The notes: a model not told the origin generated them from the sequence alone. Shown: positions 35,773 through 48,924, counted from the stretch's first letter. The stretch is 64,000 bases of DNA from Microplitis mediator (GCF_029852145.1 NC_079979.1:17929901-17993900), one strand, 5' to 3'. Made by a program: numbers and translations.

Positions 35773-38635
35773 TATTATATATTCTTCTTTTTATTCATAT
35801 TCTTATACACTTAAACTTCATCTTCTTATACATTTTTATTCTTATTCTTATGATGATAATACACGAACGAGCCGCTTACCGCGCGAACGCGAGAACGACC
35901 GACAGCTCCAGGCTCATCATTTCGACTACTACTTCATCTTAATATTTATCTTATATACATTTTTTTTTATTTCTTGTTATTTATTTATATCAATACTCGA
36001 TATCAATATATCGGTACATATATTTATTTATTATTAAATTCCGCAATTTTCCAGTTATTTAAATTTTCGCGGATTTATTTTACGTAAGAGTCTAAAGAAA
36101 ATAAAAGTGAGACATATATATGCATATATATCAGAATTGGATTCAAATGAATCAAAATTTCTCGACTTGCGCAGCCCTAATATATATATATAATATAATA
36201 TATGAGTATATTTATATATAGAAAGGATCACGCGTGACCTAGGACAACAGTGTGACCAGCATGTCAATCAACTTTTATTTTCTCTTTTCCTTTTTTCCTA
36301 TTTCGTAACTATTTTTAAAAATCCATTACTCGAAAAAAAAAAAATTGACCGTTTAATTGATCGGCCACTCAAATTGTTGACAAAAATTTTGAAAGCTAAA
36401 AAAATTTACACATTGAATTTAAATGTCGAAATTAGTGAAAAAAAAATTAGTAAGAAGGATTTGAATGCACGCGCGAAATTTAAAAAAATGATTTTGATAA
36501 TTTAATAATGATAAATTGATAAATAAAATGAAGACTTTTTTTTTCATAGACGGAAGTAGAATTTTAAACAATGTACAAAGATGGTCTTGACTCTATAAAG
36601 CTTATAGAGCACGTTCCAAGTGCTATCGATCGGCAGGTTCGAGTTTGTCTTGGGTGTGTTATCGTGAATACCAATCGACTACTTTAGATTTCAATTCGGC
36701 GTCATGTCTCCCATATAGTCGCGGATAGTGTCAATGTTCAGATTTAATTTGGCAACCGAAGCCAAACCCGAAGCTTCGGTTTCAAAAAAACGTTTACGCC
36801 GAAATTTAAAAATCCCATCAATCTTTTTTTAGTCTGGTAAATTTAAATTGTAAACTAAATTATAAATTGGCAACACTGTAGTCATGTGTCTTGAGTTAAT
36901 TTACGTCGGTTAAAATAAAAAGAATTAATGAATGAATGGAATAACCATAAGATAATCATTTAATCTTAAATTTCTCTTTCGTTTTTTAATTTCATTTCTT
37001 CCATTCTCTCTCCACTCGTTTATCCTTCAAGTGAAAGTGTTTAACATCAACTTTTCACGGTCATTCCTTTCGATATTATAATTTTAATATTTATCAATTA
37101 CTCGTAAATATATTAACCGACTCTTCTTTTATTTATTTATTTATTAATTAAAAATTACTGCGCTCAGTAAACAAATATATGTAGATTATTTTTATTGCTC
37201 GTTAACTTTTTAATTTGCTATTTATTCTTAATTAAGCTTAGCTCCGTATATAATATTTTTTGCGCTTCTCCTTTCTTTAAACCCGGGGCCAGAGGACTGA
37301 GGACTGAGGAGTTAAGTTCGAGGTTCGTTCACCTCTCTTGTCTAGAGCTCATCGTGGTCATCGTGATGGGCTCATCTTTTAAGAGGGGAAACACCGACAC
37401 TACTATACATTTTTTACATACGAGACGTCTAGACAAATATCATTTCAACTGACGTACAAAAATTATTTTTAATTCATTAGAAATCAGATATAGAAAAAAA
37501 AAACGATAGAAAATTTATTTTTTACAACGAAAAAAAATTCAAATTTTTTAAATCTCCCGCGTTTTTTCGCCGAGCTCGATAGAGCGGCAGCAAAAAAATG
37601 GCGGCTCGTAACAAAACCTCCACCTCAAGACTTTATATATTTTTTATAAATAAACAAAGAGGATTAGGGTCAAGATATTTGATAGGGTTTTATTCAAGAG
37701 TAGTATCAAGCCGATGAAAAAAAAATCAGGTCGATTTATTTAAACTTCCGGAAGATATCGTGATTACTCACATCCGCAGATCAACGGACAGTAAAAAAAT
37801 TTAAAGAAATACCAGCAGGTTCACTTATTAGTGTCCTGTCCGTATTAGTAAATTTTTATACCATGTAATTGCAGTCCTCACTCGGTAAAGAAAATTTAAA
37901 GTCAGTGTATTCTGAGAGCTAATTTATTAAGCCGATTTTTTATTTAAAATTTTTATACGTAATTAAGATGTAGTAAATTTAATTAAAGACCACAGTCTAA
38001 GTCATAGTAGATATCGCATAGACAACTATCGCGGCTATATAATAGAGTAGGTAATAAAATTTTTTAATAGTTTAGTGTGTACTATAAAATACATGGTATC
38101 GAAGGTCTTCTCGTACTTAACTCGTGTGGTTATAATGCCAACCAGTGGCATTTACCGGCACGGGACAATATATACTACCACCTCTGCACCTTATTCGCAC
38201 TCTATACTTGTACATATATATCTATATATATATATATAATACAATACGGACCATTATATTACATTACATTGGTCGTTGAGTCTTAAACTATTATAATAAT
38301 GTAACTAAACATGACGTGAAACCACTCGACATATGTGCCCATTAAACTCAATTTTTTTTCCTACTCTATAATTTACAATATTACATACAATTAATTATAA
38401 TTTAATTTTTATGAGTATTAATTATTTATAAAATTTTATGTAAATTATTTAATTTAATTAAAATTTCGATCGGATCAGAATCTGAATTAAAAAAATGCCC
38501 TATCAAGGACGTCGAGTAGAGTCCACGTGAATAGTAGCCCGGACTGGTTAATTTTATGTCCTATGTACATTAGGATAAATAAAAAAAAATGCATCCTAAT
38601 GATAATAATAAACAATATCAATAAATAAATAAGTA
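34632..38635. other. Intergenic sequence with GC-richer islands
   Basis: Islands at about 35200-35720 (GAGATGAGA-rich then CTCTGGCTCT-rich) and 37260-37450 stand out in AT-rich DNA. TTATTA/TTCTTA simple repeats at 35740-35840 create false ORFs in two frames. No exon with convincing splice sites was found; the islands are candidate regulatory DNA. Confidence 0.4.
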
Positions 38636-39623
38636 CACGGAGAGAAGTGAAGGGTATATTCTCCAATGTAACGTAGTAATTATTACCATGTAGCATGGTA
38701 ACGCAAATTTTTAGCCGTATTATTTATTTGACATAGTAATTTGTCCGATTTTGAATGGTAACGCTAGTCATGCTAGCATGGTAATCATTCCTATGCTACC
38801 ATGGGAATAATTCCCATGCTACATTGGAATCATTCCTATGCTACATTGGAATTATTACAATTTCGATGAAGCTGCTGCCAATTCAAGGCAGTAAGGTTAA
38901 TATTAAAATAAGGTTTTATAATTTAAAAATTAGGTTATTTAATTAATAATAAATAAATTTTTAACTGATTTAAAAAATTTTTAAATAAAACAATAAATAT
39001 TAACATTAACATATTTTAACATGGGTTAGTTTTATTAGAAAAATATTATAATAATTTAATTATTTATTGAAAATACATTTAATTAATATTTTATTGCAAG
39101 GAAAATTATTAATTAAGAATTATTAATGTAGAGAAAGTTAACAATTATCTAAATTAAAAATATTAAATCCAGCGCTTTGGAATATACATTTTTCCGTCTG
39201 CAGCAGTGACGATACGTGGGGTAGAATAACATTTTAAATCAGAGTACAATAGACAATGATACTTGTCAAATAAAACTTGAATTTCGTATGATTGATAATG
39301 TTCATTAAAATAATATTCATTGATATAAGTAGTAATTAAGATTAATATATGTCCAGGTTATATTGGACGTATATACTATATATCAGCGCTTAATATTTAA
39401 GCTGCTTTCACGCTTTACAGCATGGGACTCAGTAGCATTCTAGCATGGTTTTGATTACTATGCTACAAAGTAATATTTACCAGTAGCATGATTACTATGT
39501 AGTATGGTAAACATTACCAGAAGAATGTTAATCATTCCCATGCTACATAGTATCGATTCCCATGCTTTAAAAAATAGGACGTTACCATGCAGAATGGTAA
39601 TTATTACCATTCTCTTCCCTCCG
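38636..39623. mobile_element. TA-flanked inverted-repeat element CACGGAGAGAAG with ATGCTACAT repeats
   Basis: 988 bp with ends CACGGAGAGAAGTGAAGG and CATTCTCTTCCCTCCGTG, TA on both sides. Both end regions consist of alternating palindromic words such as ATTCCCATGCTACAT and GGTAATTATTACCAT. The middle is plain AT-rich sequence without ORFs. Confidence 0.8.
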
Positions 39624-41754
39624 TGTAAGAAAAAATGACTATTGATATAAATGATTTAGAATGACAAATAACGTCCTCGATCGTTAATGATATTGACCTC
39701 ACTGATAAATAAAAGTCGCCGGATAGCAGATAAGCGTGATCAATGTAAATACATTAGACGATTAATTAATGAATTGATTAATTAAATTACAGTCGGGATT
39801 GCAATTATTGACACGTTCGTTATCTAGTGATTGGAATTTAGTATGACTTTAATTATGGCATTAATGCGCTACTGCTTGCCAGAGGGTGTAAGGGAGGAGA
39901 GATATGAGTGCGTCATCGAGATCGACGATCGACATCCAGCTAATGGAATTATCCGCACCGATATCACAAGTGAGAGCTTTGCCCGCGTCTGCGGGTGAGC
40001 TGATCGCCTTGACAACTGAATAAGTCACGTGCTCGCGGAATCGCGGGAAATGACTCGTTATATAAACTAATGATTATCCATTTGGGTTTGGACGTTCCTG
40101 CAGTTTGTTTAGTTGTCTGTTAATATATTCGTGACACTCTAATCTTGGGATGGGAATTTCGCGGAGGTTAAATCACACGATTAATTCAACATTTTTGTTA
40201 CGAAATTTATTTACGTAATATTTTTTTTTTTAACAACAGCAATTTATTGTTATTTTTAGTTCCCTTATTTTGAAATTCAGGAGAAATTTATAAATAAATT
40301 TCCATATGAAGTTTTCAGAAAAATTTCCATATGCTATGGAAATTTACTCGCGAAAAAAATTTCTTTTATTAAGAACTTCAATTGTAAATTTATGAAGAAA
40401 TGAATATTCGACAAAAATATGAACTTTATCATAAATTTATACCGACAATATAAATTTCCAAAATTCATATCTATCACAAGTTTATTATAAATTCAGCCCT
40501 AAATGAAGTGGAAAATTTACTTAATAAGCTCCCATTTATTTCCATGTAAAAAAAAAAAAACCGAATTGTAGGAGGGATTGGGTTAGGTCTTGGTTCGATA
40601 TAACATCAACGCGTGAAAAAGACCGTAGCGTGGTTACTTGTTCTTATATTTAATTCTAACTAACGGTTCTCTTCAGCGCGTTTTATTTCGGACGACAGAT
40701 CTCCAATATTCCCCTCCGTCTTTATCCGATTCTTACATATTATATACTCCCGGTCTCTTTGTGCGCACACTTCTCTCCTTCATTCGGGATACAAATAAAC
40801 CTTTGGCTTGTTGCAGGTGAAAAAAAAAAGTCAGATACATATATAAGCCTCTCATCCCTCTTGTAACCCAACAATCTCTTTTCTTCTTCCCGAATCTTTT
40901 AATCTTTTTTTTTTTGCTTTTTAAACACGCATACATATATATCTATATAAAATTTCTGACCCTACGCATTTAACTCATTTTTTTTTAAATCCTGCTCTTC
41001 TTTCCCTTTCCTTACTCACGTGCTTCGGGTGTGCCCCAGTCTTGCCCTAATACTAAGATGTAAGATGTAAGATGTCTGTGCATCACTAAAAGAGATGGAT
41101 AATAATAAAAAAAAAAAAAAAAAATTAAATGAAATAAAACTAACATGTACCGTTTTTTCAAGATGAACTTGACCTAGAAATAATAATATGAAAATGAAAG
41201 TGATTATTTTTTTTTTAAATTTAATTCTGTACTGAAAGTATTGACTTGTGATATTTATTAATAATTTGCTATTTAATTACCTTGTAAATTTAATGGAATT
41301 ATAAAAAAAAATTGAGTTTATATTTTTGTTTATATTTACTAAATTAAATATTCAATAATATGTGACTTAAAACGATAAATAATGCATGAGTGAGAGATAT
41401 TATGTTATATTAGTTGCGTGTACAGATAGCAGGATAATAAAATAACGTAATGAATTGGTTGGTCGAAAAGACGAATGGGACAAAAATAATAATTTGACCT
41501 CGCGAAATGAATCCGATCCGAAGGCCGTCAGGCCTATCGATAGTTGCACGAGGCTATTTATTATATCCTATGTCGTTATAGTCAGCCAGGAGATAAAAGC
41601 TTCAATTATTCTCAGAAGGATCGAGGTTTTTTTTTACGCGGGTAAAATGGGCTAGTTGATAATTTTAAGCCGTAAAAAAAATAAAATTTTAAATTTATTT
41701 GTTGGAATTTAAATTTTTCGGCAAAAACTGCCCTCGTGAAGAAAAATTTTTGAG
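39624..41754. other. Intergenic sequence with one ordinary-complexity island
   Basis: The island 39840-40060 has balanced base use and a 51-codon open frame (39843-39998) without recognisable family. The rest is AT-rich with short tracts. Confidence 0.4.
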
Positions 41755-42545
41755 GACCGTTCTACTCCATTCATTAATTTGTTGCTGAACTCGATTTTTC
41801 TACGTGATATTTAAAATTAGAGGAAAAATTCACTGCTTTTAAATGTACCTGAAGATCGGAACGTTTTTCGTGAAACGAAAATAAAAAACAAAACGAAAAG
41901 TAAAAAATCAACTGGATCTTAATTTTTGAAATGTCTCGCATACGCGCTAATATGTCAGCCGGAAATTGCAGGCCACTCCTAACTACCCCTTCAGCAGTCA
42001 AATTACATAAATTTTTAATTTTATTTGCGTGAAAAACGTTCCGTTCTTCAGGTACATGTTTTTAATGAAAATTTGAATCATTGTCGAAATTAGAACTTGG
42101 AAAGTCGGTACAATTTTCAAGGATCGTTTTACCCCTTTTATTAATTTTTTGCTGAACTCAATTTTTCTACGCGATATTTAAAATTAGAAAAAAAATTCAC
42201 TGCTTTTAAAGAAAATTTGAATCACTGTCGAAATTAGAACTTGGAAAGTCAGTACAATTTTCAAGGACCGTTTTACCCCATTTATTATTTTTCTGCTGAG
42301 CTCGATTTTTCTACGCGATATTTGAAATTAGAAGAAAAATTCACTGCTTTTAAATAAAATTTAAATCACTGTCGAAATTAGAACTTGGAAAGTCGGTACA
42401 ATTTTCAAGGACCGTTTTACCCCATTTATTAATTTGTTGCTGAACTCGATTTTTCTACGCAATATTTAGAAATGGAAGAAAAATTCACTGCTTTCAATGA
42501 AAATTTGAAGTACTGTCGAAATTAGAACTTGGCAAGTCGGTACGC
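41755..42545 (+). repeat. Tandem array, ~144-bp unit, interrupted by a MITE
   Basis: The phrase GCTGAACTCGATTTTTCTAC recurs near 41784, 42151, 42295 and 42438. The last three are 143-144 bp apart. The first unit is longer by the inverted-repeat insertion at 41844-42060. Units share GAACTTGGAAAGTCGGTACA. Confidence 0.85.
41844..42060. mobile_element. ~216-bp MITE inserted in a tandem-repeat unit
   Basis: Ends TGTACCTGAAGATCGGAACG and CGTTCCGTTCTTCAGGTACA are near-perfect inverses, with arms continuing through TTTTTCGTG / CACG..AAAAA. Neighbouring uninterrupted units of the 144-bp array supply the empty site (CTGCTTTTAAAGAAAATTTG). The TTTTAA-like flanks may be the target duplication. Confidence 0.75.
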
Positions 42546-45500
42546 TCACGCATGAATTTAAGGAGATTATTTTACATGGTATTAAATAGAGGTAACAAGC
42601 AATAAATGTACTTAAAAGATAGTAAAATGTTACCCCGAGGACACCGAGGAGCTAGGGCGTGGTTTCCTAGTGGAGTTTTTTAAACTGAACCTAGAATGTA
42701 CTAGACGGCCTTCACCAAGATCAGGATATACCACCGCACCCCGCGTTCAAATATCTTTTACACACAATCTCATATTTATTTAAATAAAATAAATAATAAC
42801 TGATAAGTAATCGCAAATAATTCATTTTGTTTTGTTTTTTGTTACAGACATCGACTAGCAAAAAAAACCATCACTGCCAACGCGAGAAGTATAAGACTTT
42901 GATGTAAGACGTCCGAAAATCCAAAACCTGCACGTGAGGCATACAATAGAAAATTTTAAACTAAATCACCGATTGCTGACATGGAAAATTTTGTTTCAAG
43001 TTTTTTTATACCCAATGTACAAGATGCGGTAGAAAATTCGCGGGAAATTAAAGCTCAGAATTCAAGTGACAGAAGAAGTAGCGCAAAATTTTTTAAAATA
43101 ATTAATTTGGTCATACGTAAAGTAATTTATTAAAGTAAAAATTTGAAAAGTAAACGGTTTTGGATCGAAAAAATTAAAACCGTAAAAAGAACTGATGAAA
43201 ATACTGCCCACGATAAAAAGTTCAAAGTAAATAAATAAAAATGACTGCATTCAATGCTCATACAATAGGATCGCGATACTTATTTTTTTTTGTTTTAAAA
43301 CAAAGATGTTACTATTTTATTTTATATTATTTAATAAACAAAGCAAAAGATTAAATATTTTTAAACATAATTAACAATAGTAGTAGCTACCAATGATTTA
43401 TTACTTTTTAATTACATCGACACACTTCACACGATAAACTTTAAACTCATATATTTTTTTTCGATCTCTCATTTAATTCAATTTATCAAAAATGAGCAAA
43501 TAAAATTTAATTTTTAAAATATCAAATAAACAAAAATTACCATCCGCATTTTTTTCTACGCACAGTCTTAGATTTCGGCAATTTTTTTTTGCATCAAATA
43601 AACAAAATACCACCGGAACTATGAAAGACTGTTGCTCGAATCGATTTCGATTTCGTATTTAAAAAAAAAAAAAAAAAAAAAAAAATGTGTGTATTAAAAT
43701 TATAATTCAATTATACATTAAATTGTATTATTAATTAATTAATTATTATTATTATTTCAAAATGAACTTTGTATTTAAACACCGTCATGTTCGTCGTTAT
43801 ATTTGTTTGTAATAAATAACAAACATGAGCTTTTAATGATAAATTAATTAAATTATTAATTTATGACAAAAGCACGCCTGAAAGTGTACGAGTTACCAGA
43901 GTCAAATTTTGTATCCTTATAATATTATCTGTTTTTTATAACTCATTATAAAATTTTTTTTCACTTAATTAATTAATAAATTAATTATTTTATTAATTAA
44001 CATATTTATTTTTTTCTTCACGACCTTTTAAACTTTTTAATTGTTACCTTACTTACATCTCGAGACTCTAATTATTTTTTTTTATCCCACTATTATATAT
44101 ATATAAATATATATATATATATTTTTTTTTATTAATTAACGTAATTAGTGATTGTTCAATGTTTGTTGCGTGATTGTAATAGTTATGTATGTGTGTATAT
44201 TAAATATATAAATATAAATATATATTGTTATATTTATATATAAATATCACGTAAGTTATACAAACAATATAATAAGAAATGATATATATTTTTGTACCAC
44301 TTTAAGATCGACTTTTTTTATACTCGATTTTATTATCAATACGGTAACAAATTTCATTTTTTATTTTTTTATTTAAATTTAAACTTTTTTTTTTTTTAAT
44401 ATTTTTGTTTACTTGAGGTCACGTTTGGAAGTCGCATTTATTTATTTGTCAAAATAAAAAAAAAAAAAGCTTTTCTTAACGTTACCCCGACTAAGGCCGA
44501 CGGTGTATAGACTTTAAATTATTACCTTCATTTTTTATATTATTTGTATTTGGCAAAATGAAATTTTTCATTGTAATTTTGTCAATTTTGTACAATAAAT
44601 ATATATATTAATTATTAAAATGGTTTTTTTATATTATTTATTTTTAAATCCTTGTAATCCTGTAATTTATCATATATTTTTTAAGTATCTGTGTACGAAA
44701 TTTTGTTAATAAAAAATTCAAATATATATGAATTTCAAAAACCCGTACGGAAAAAGTATATATCCGGGCAAAATTGAATATATGTCTCATATATGCGGCA
44801 TATATTCAGATTTGCCTGAATATATACGGATATATACATTTTCCGTATGGATAAATTGGAAATTCAAATTTTCTACAAACTGATTCGAGAAATTCAAATT
44901 ATTCGCTTTAGATTTTTCAAATTTTCGATGCTAATTAAAATGTTTTGTTCAAATTCCTAATATTAAGTCACGTGACGAATAATTAAAATTTTTTCAAAAA
45001 TTTACTAGCGATTTTTCATAAAAATTCAAAAAAGAAAAGTCCTGGATCTTTTAATTTTTTTCGAGTATTACTTTTAGAAATTTTCGTTGGATCATAAAAC
45101 AGATGCATGAAATTCCAAAAAAAAAATAATGCTACAAAATTTGCTTTCTGTTTTCCGTTTTATGAAAAGAAAAAAAATTTGAACCGTACACTTGGAAAAC
45201 GGCGCAAAAAAAAATTTATGAAAATTTCAAGTTTTCCGTCTCTGAAATTTACTTTTTTCCATTTTCGGCTCAAAATTCATTGACAAAAAGGGTATTTATA
45301 TTTTCTCTATAAATTTGAACCTCAGCACAGTGAATTTTTGAATTTTTCGCGCCATTTTCTGCGCGGATATTTTTTTACTCACCCCAAAAAAAAAGGATTT
45401 CTTGGCGCTAAAAATTTTTACTCGCTCCAAATAAATTTTTTGCATTATAAATTGAAAAAAAAAAATTTTCTTAGCGCGATAAAAAATTTTCTTGAGCCAA

Positions 45501-46690
45501 GAGATATTTTTTTTCTGCGCAGTTATATAAATTTTAGTATAATAGAAAATTAAGATCGAGAAATAAGACGAAATGTGAATTTCAGTGTCCTTGACACGAT
45601 AGAAATAATTGGTAGAACGAGCATATATATTTATAAATATATGCGAATATATTATTTTTATATATATGTATAGATTATTTTATTTTTATAGTATTATTAT
45701 CATGATTATTTAGAGTTTTTGTTTTACTTAATCACCGATGGATCGTCGTGTAATTATACCAAGGATTTTTTTGCATTTGTCATTAATTCCAAGGCCATCG
45801 AATATCTCAACATTTATAAATCGATAAGTATCGATCAGTTTATACATATTATAGGCGATTTATTATCGTGAAAAAAGGTAAAAGGTCGCATGGTTCAGTG
45901 ATTTTAATTCGCGGCAACTTGTTGAGTATAAATAAAAGTTATATAATTATAGAGACTGACCTCAAAAAATGTCAATCATTTTTATGTTAATTGTCATAAC
46001 TAACGGTCTCCAAAATAGTTTAATTATTTTTTTTCAACAGTATATATACATATTTATGTATGTTGTGGAAATAATGTTAAATGGACAGGTTTTATGAAAA
46101 CAAAGAATAAGAAAAAAAAAAAACAATGAAAATAATGTGAGAACAATACAGAAAAAATAATTCATGAACGACAGATGCAACTCGTCTTTCGCAGCAACAT
46201 CATTATACATATACATAACTGTTATGCGATATAATAAGCATCATAATGATGGCATAATGTATAAGGTGGCCTACAAGAGATTATGCATTTTTAGTTTCAA
46301 TAGACTCAAAATACTGTACTTTATTGTGTCCGTTAAAAAAAAAAACTAAAACAAAACTACGAAAATTTCGTTAAGCCTTACTTTAATTTTTAAAAATACA
46401 TACTGTTTTTTCAAAGCATAATAATATGTAATTAAGGTGACGCGTTAGGGTAATTTGGGGTTACTGCTGGGTCAAATGCGTCCGTTTAATGTTGAAAATT
46501 TTTTTTTTCGGAGTAATCAAGGAACTGGTAATAAAATTAATTGCAGTAATTAAAAAAAGTCAATTAGAGCAAATTCGACCTTTGTAAGAAATTCAAAAAA
46601 CGATAAATTTATTTTTAATTATAGATCACAAAAATTTTCTCAAATCATTTGAATAAAAATTAGTACGGATGCTTTTGGAACAGTTTTTAG
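42546..46690. other. AT-rich intergenic desert
   Basis: Poly-A near 43663-43685 and TA-rich tracts at 44095-44122 and 44200-44240. Beyond the 108-bp hairpin at 44743 nothing is recognisable. Confidence 0.6.
44743..44850. repeat. 108-bp hairpin (short MITE)
   Basis: CCGTACGGAAAAAGTATATA pairs with TATATACATTTTCCGTATGG at the other end. A second inner pair, GAATATATG and CATATATTC, lies inside. It resembles the CACGGAAA-tipped elements by its ends. Confidence 0.65.
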
Positions 46691-46784
46691 ATGGTCCATT
46701 TTGGCCCATATAGTTTATTAAAAAATTCAATGCCCATTTTACTCCCTTGCCCATAATTGAAATGACTACAATCACATAGTAATT

Positions 46785-46980
46785 ATTTTTAGCTTGTATT
46801 AGCGGATTTCTATTAATTTTTAGATTTTTTAAAAACTGTGAATTATAAAAAAAAAAATTGCACCCATAGTTTTTTAAATTTTCTACATGTGCATATTTTT
46901 ATTTTTTTTTATTTTTAAAATTGAATTGTTCAAAAACAAATCCAAAAAATTTTTAACCGTCTGCTGACTTTAGGATCGTT
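46785..46980 (-). repeat. Dispersed foldback repeat in duplication unit 1
   Basis: Opposite orientation to the copies at 21-23 kb. It reads on + as ...TTTCTACATGTGCATATTT... and ends CGTCTGCTGACTTTAGGATC. It has a counterpart in unit 2. Confidence 0.7.
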
Positions 46981-47129
46981 AATTTTTGTCAAATTAAATT
47001 TTTAAAATACGGATTGCAAATTTTTACTAAAAATCGTCATTTCAAATCCTAATTTTCTATTGCATATAATTATTATTATTATTTAAGAGCCATTTTTTCT
47101 GCCTGTACAGTAAAAATTTCCAACCACTA

Positions 47130-47555
47130 CACGCAGAGAATTTTACGGTATTTTTTGCATAAAAAATTTATAGAAAAATTGCTACAGTCATCGTAACATG
47201 AGAACAGTATGGAATTATTGTACAAATTACCGATACTGTAGAAATTTTTAAAATCCATCGAACAGAATTTACAAGGTACATTGTAATTTTTACAAAGCAA
47301 CAGATAAAATTTATACCAACTTCATAGTAAATATTCTGATTTAACCTAATAAATTTTACTATGCAGTTGGTATAAATTTAATCTGTTGCTTTGTCAAAAT
47401 TACAACGCACCTTGTAAATTCTGTTCGATGTATTTTAAAATTTTTACAGTATCGGTAATTTGTACAATAATTCCATACTGTTCTCATGTTACGATGACTG
47501 TAGCAATTTTTCTATAAATTTTTTATGCAAAAAATACCGTGAAATTCTCTGCATG
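47130..47555. mobile_element. Near-perfect 426-bp palindrome (foldback MITE)
   Basis: The left arm from CACGCAGAGAATTTTACGG and the right arm ending CCGTGAAATTCTCTGCATG pair almost throughout, about 210 nt each, with a few-base centre near 47342. Paired words include GTTACGATGACTGTAGCAAT and ACAATAATTCCATACTGTTC with their inverses. TA lies on the left and CA on the right. The duplicate unit gives the approximate empty site. Confidence 0.88.
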
Positions 47556-47679
47556 CATAAATAATTTAATCATGATAATAAAATAAGTTAGATTCTGATG
47601 GCCCATTTTGGCCCATACAATTCATTAAAAAATTCAATGCCCATTTTGCCCCCTTGTCCTTATTAAAGTACGACTACAA

Positions 47680-48512
47680 CACGGAAAGAAAATTATGGGA
47701 AGTTTTGCTATGCATTATGGGAATGGTTCCCATAATGGTATGGGAATAGTACCTATACTACTATAGGGATGGTTCCTATATATTATGGGAACCATCCCCA
47801 TAATAGTATGAGAATCGTTCCCATATCATTATGGGAACCATTCCCATAATGGTATGGGAATCCTTCCCATACTATTATGGGAATGGTTCCAATATTGGTA
47901 TAGGAACTATTCCTATAATATTATGGGAACTATTCCCATAATGTTATGGGAACCATCCCTATAATATTATAAAATTTTTTTTTTGCACAATAGTGTAGAA
48001 ATTTCCCAAAATTTGAATTTTCCTGAATGTTTTGTGCTGACAAAAAATTCTTGTTAAAAATTTTAATATTTTTTTGCCAAATACGATTTTTTTTTTTTCA
48101 ATGTTTAAATTTTTGTTTTTATGTTTAATAATATTTCTGTGTATTGTAGAAATGATTACCACACTTCTTTAAATTAATTTTTTCATGATAATATGGGAAC
48201 TATTCCCATAATATTATGGGAATGATTCCATACTATTATAGGAACCATTCCCATAATATTATGGGAATGGTTCCTATAATATTATAGAAAGTGTTCCTAT
48301 AAATTATAGAAACCATTCCTATAATTATAGGAACCATTCCTATAGTGTTGTGGGTATCATTCCCATAATTATAGGAACTATTCCTATAATTATGGGAAAC
48401 ATTCCTATAATTATAGGAACCGCTCCCATAATTTATGGTCGTAATTCCTATGATGGTATAGGAAAAAATTTCACAAAATTATGGGAACCGCTGCCATAAT
48501 TTTCTTTCCGTG
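47680..48512. mobile_element. Inverted-repeat element made of ATTATGGGAA/TTCCCATAAT units
   Basis: Ends CACGGAAAGAAAATTATGG and CCATAATTTTCTTTCCGTG are inverse. The interior is dozens of alternating ATTATGGGAACCATTCCCAT-type palindromes, interrupted by a unique AT-rich centre (about 47968-48187). Comparison with unit 1 of the duplication shows an insertion into ACTACAATCACATAG with an AA repeated on both sides. Confidence 0.85.
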
Positions 48513-48529
48513 AATCACATAGTAATTAT

Positions 48530-48737
48530 TTTTAGCTCGTATTAGCGGACGTCTAATAATTTTTAGATTTTTTAAAAATTATGAATTATAAGAAAAAAAA
48601 AAATTCAAAAAATTGCACCTACAGTTTTTTTAATTTTCTACATGTGCATATTTTTATTTTTTTTTATTTTTTAAATTGAATTGTTCAAAAACAAATCCAA
48701 AAAATTTTTAACCGTCTGCTAACTTCAGGATCGTTAA
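48530..48737 (-). repeat. Dispersed foldback repeat in duplication unit 2
   Basis: Counterpart of the unit 1 copy. It retains TATTAGCGGACGTCTAATAA at one end and CGTCTGCTAACTTCAGGATC at the other. Confidence 0.7.
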
Positions 48738-48924
48738 TTTTCGTCAAATTGAATTTCAAAAATACGGATTGCAATTTTTTACTAAAAATAGTCATTTCAA
48801 ATTTTAATTTTCTATTGCATATAATTATAATTATTATTTTAGAGGCATTTTTTCTGCCTATACAGTAAAAATTTCCTAGCACATAAATAATTAAATCATG
48901 ATAATAAAATAAGTTAGATTGTGA

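Larger units (their letters stand above)
46691..47597 (+). repeat. Segmental tandem duplication, unit 1
   Basis: Unit 1 starts ATGGTCCATTTTGGCCCATA and runs to AAATAAGTTAGATT. It is colinear with unit 2 (47598-48924) apart from one private insertion in each. Unit 1 carries the 426-bp palindrome at 47130-47555. Both units include one copy of the dispersed foldback repeat. Confidence 0.85.
47598..48924 (+). repeat. Segmental tandem duplication, unit 2
   Basis: Unit 2 starts ATGGCCCATTTTGGCCCATA and ends AAATAAGTTAGATTGTGAT. It lacks the palindrome of unit 1 but contains the 833-bp TATGGGAA-rich element at 47680-48512. In each unit the other unit shows the pre-insertion sequence. Confidence 0.85.

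Noticed and set aside
35517..36037. Two long overlapping ORFs (141 and 149 codons)
   Set aside because: Both are largely translations of TTATTA/TTCTTA simple repeats, rich in Ile/Tyr/Leu/Ser, with no splice or family support.
39843..39998. 51-codon ORF with balanced composition (RYCLPEGVREERYECVIEID)
   Set aside because: Attractive codons but no family recognised, no splice or transcript evidence; kept only as part of a candidate regulatory island.
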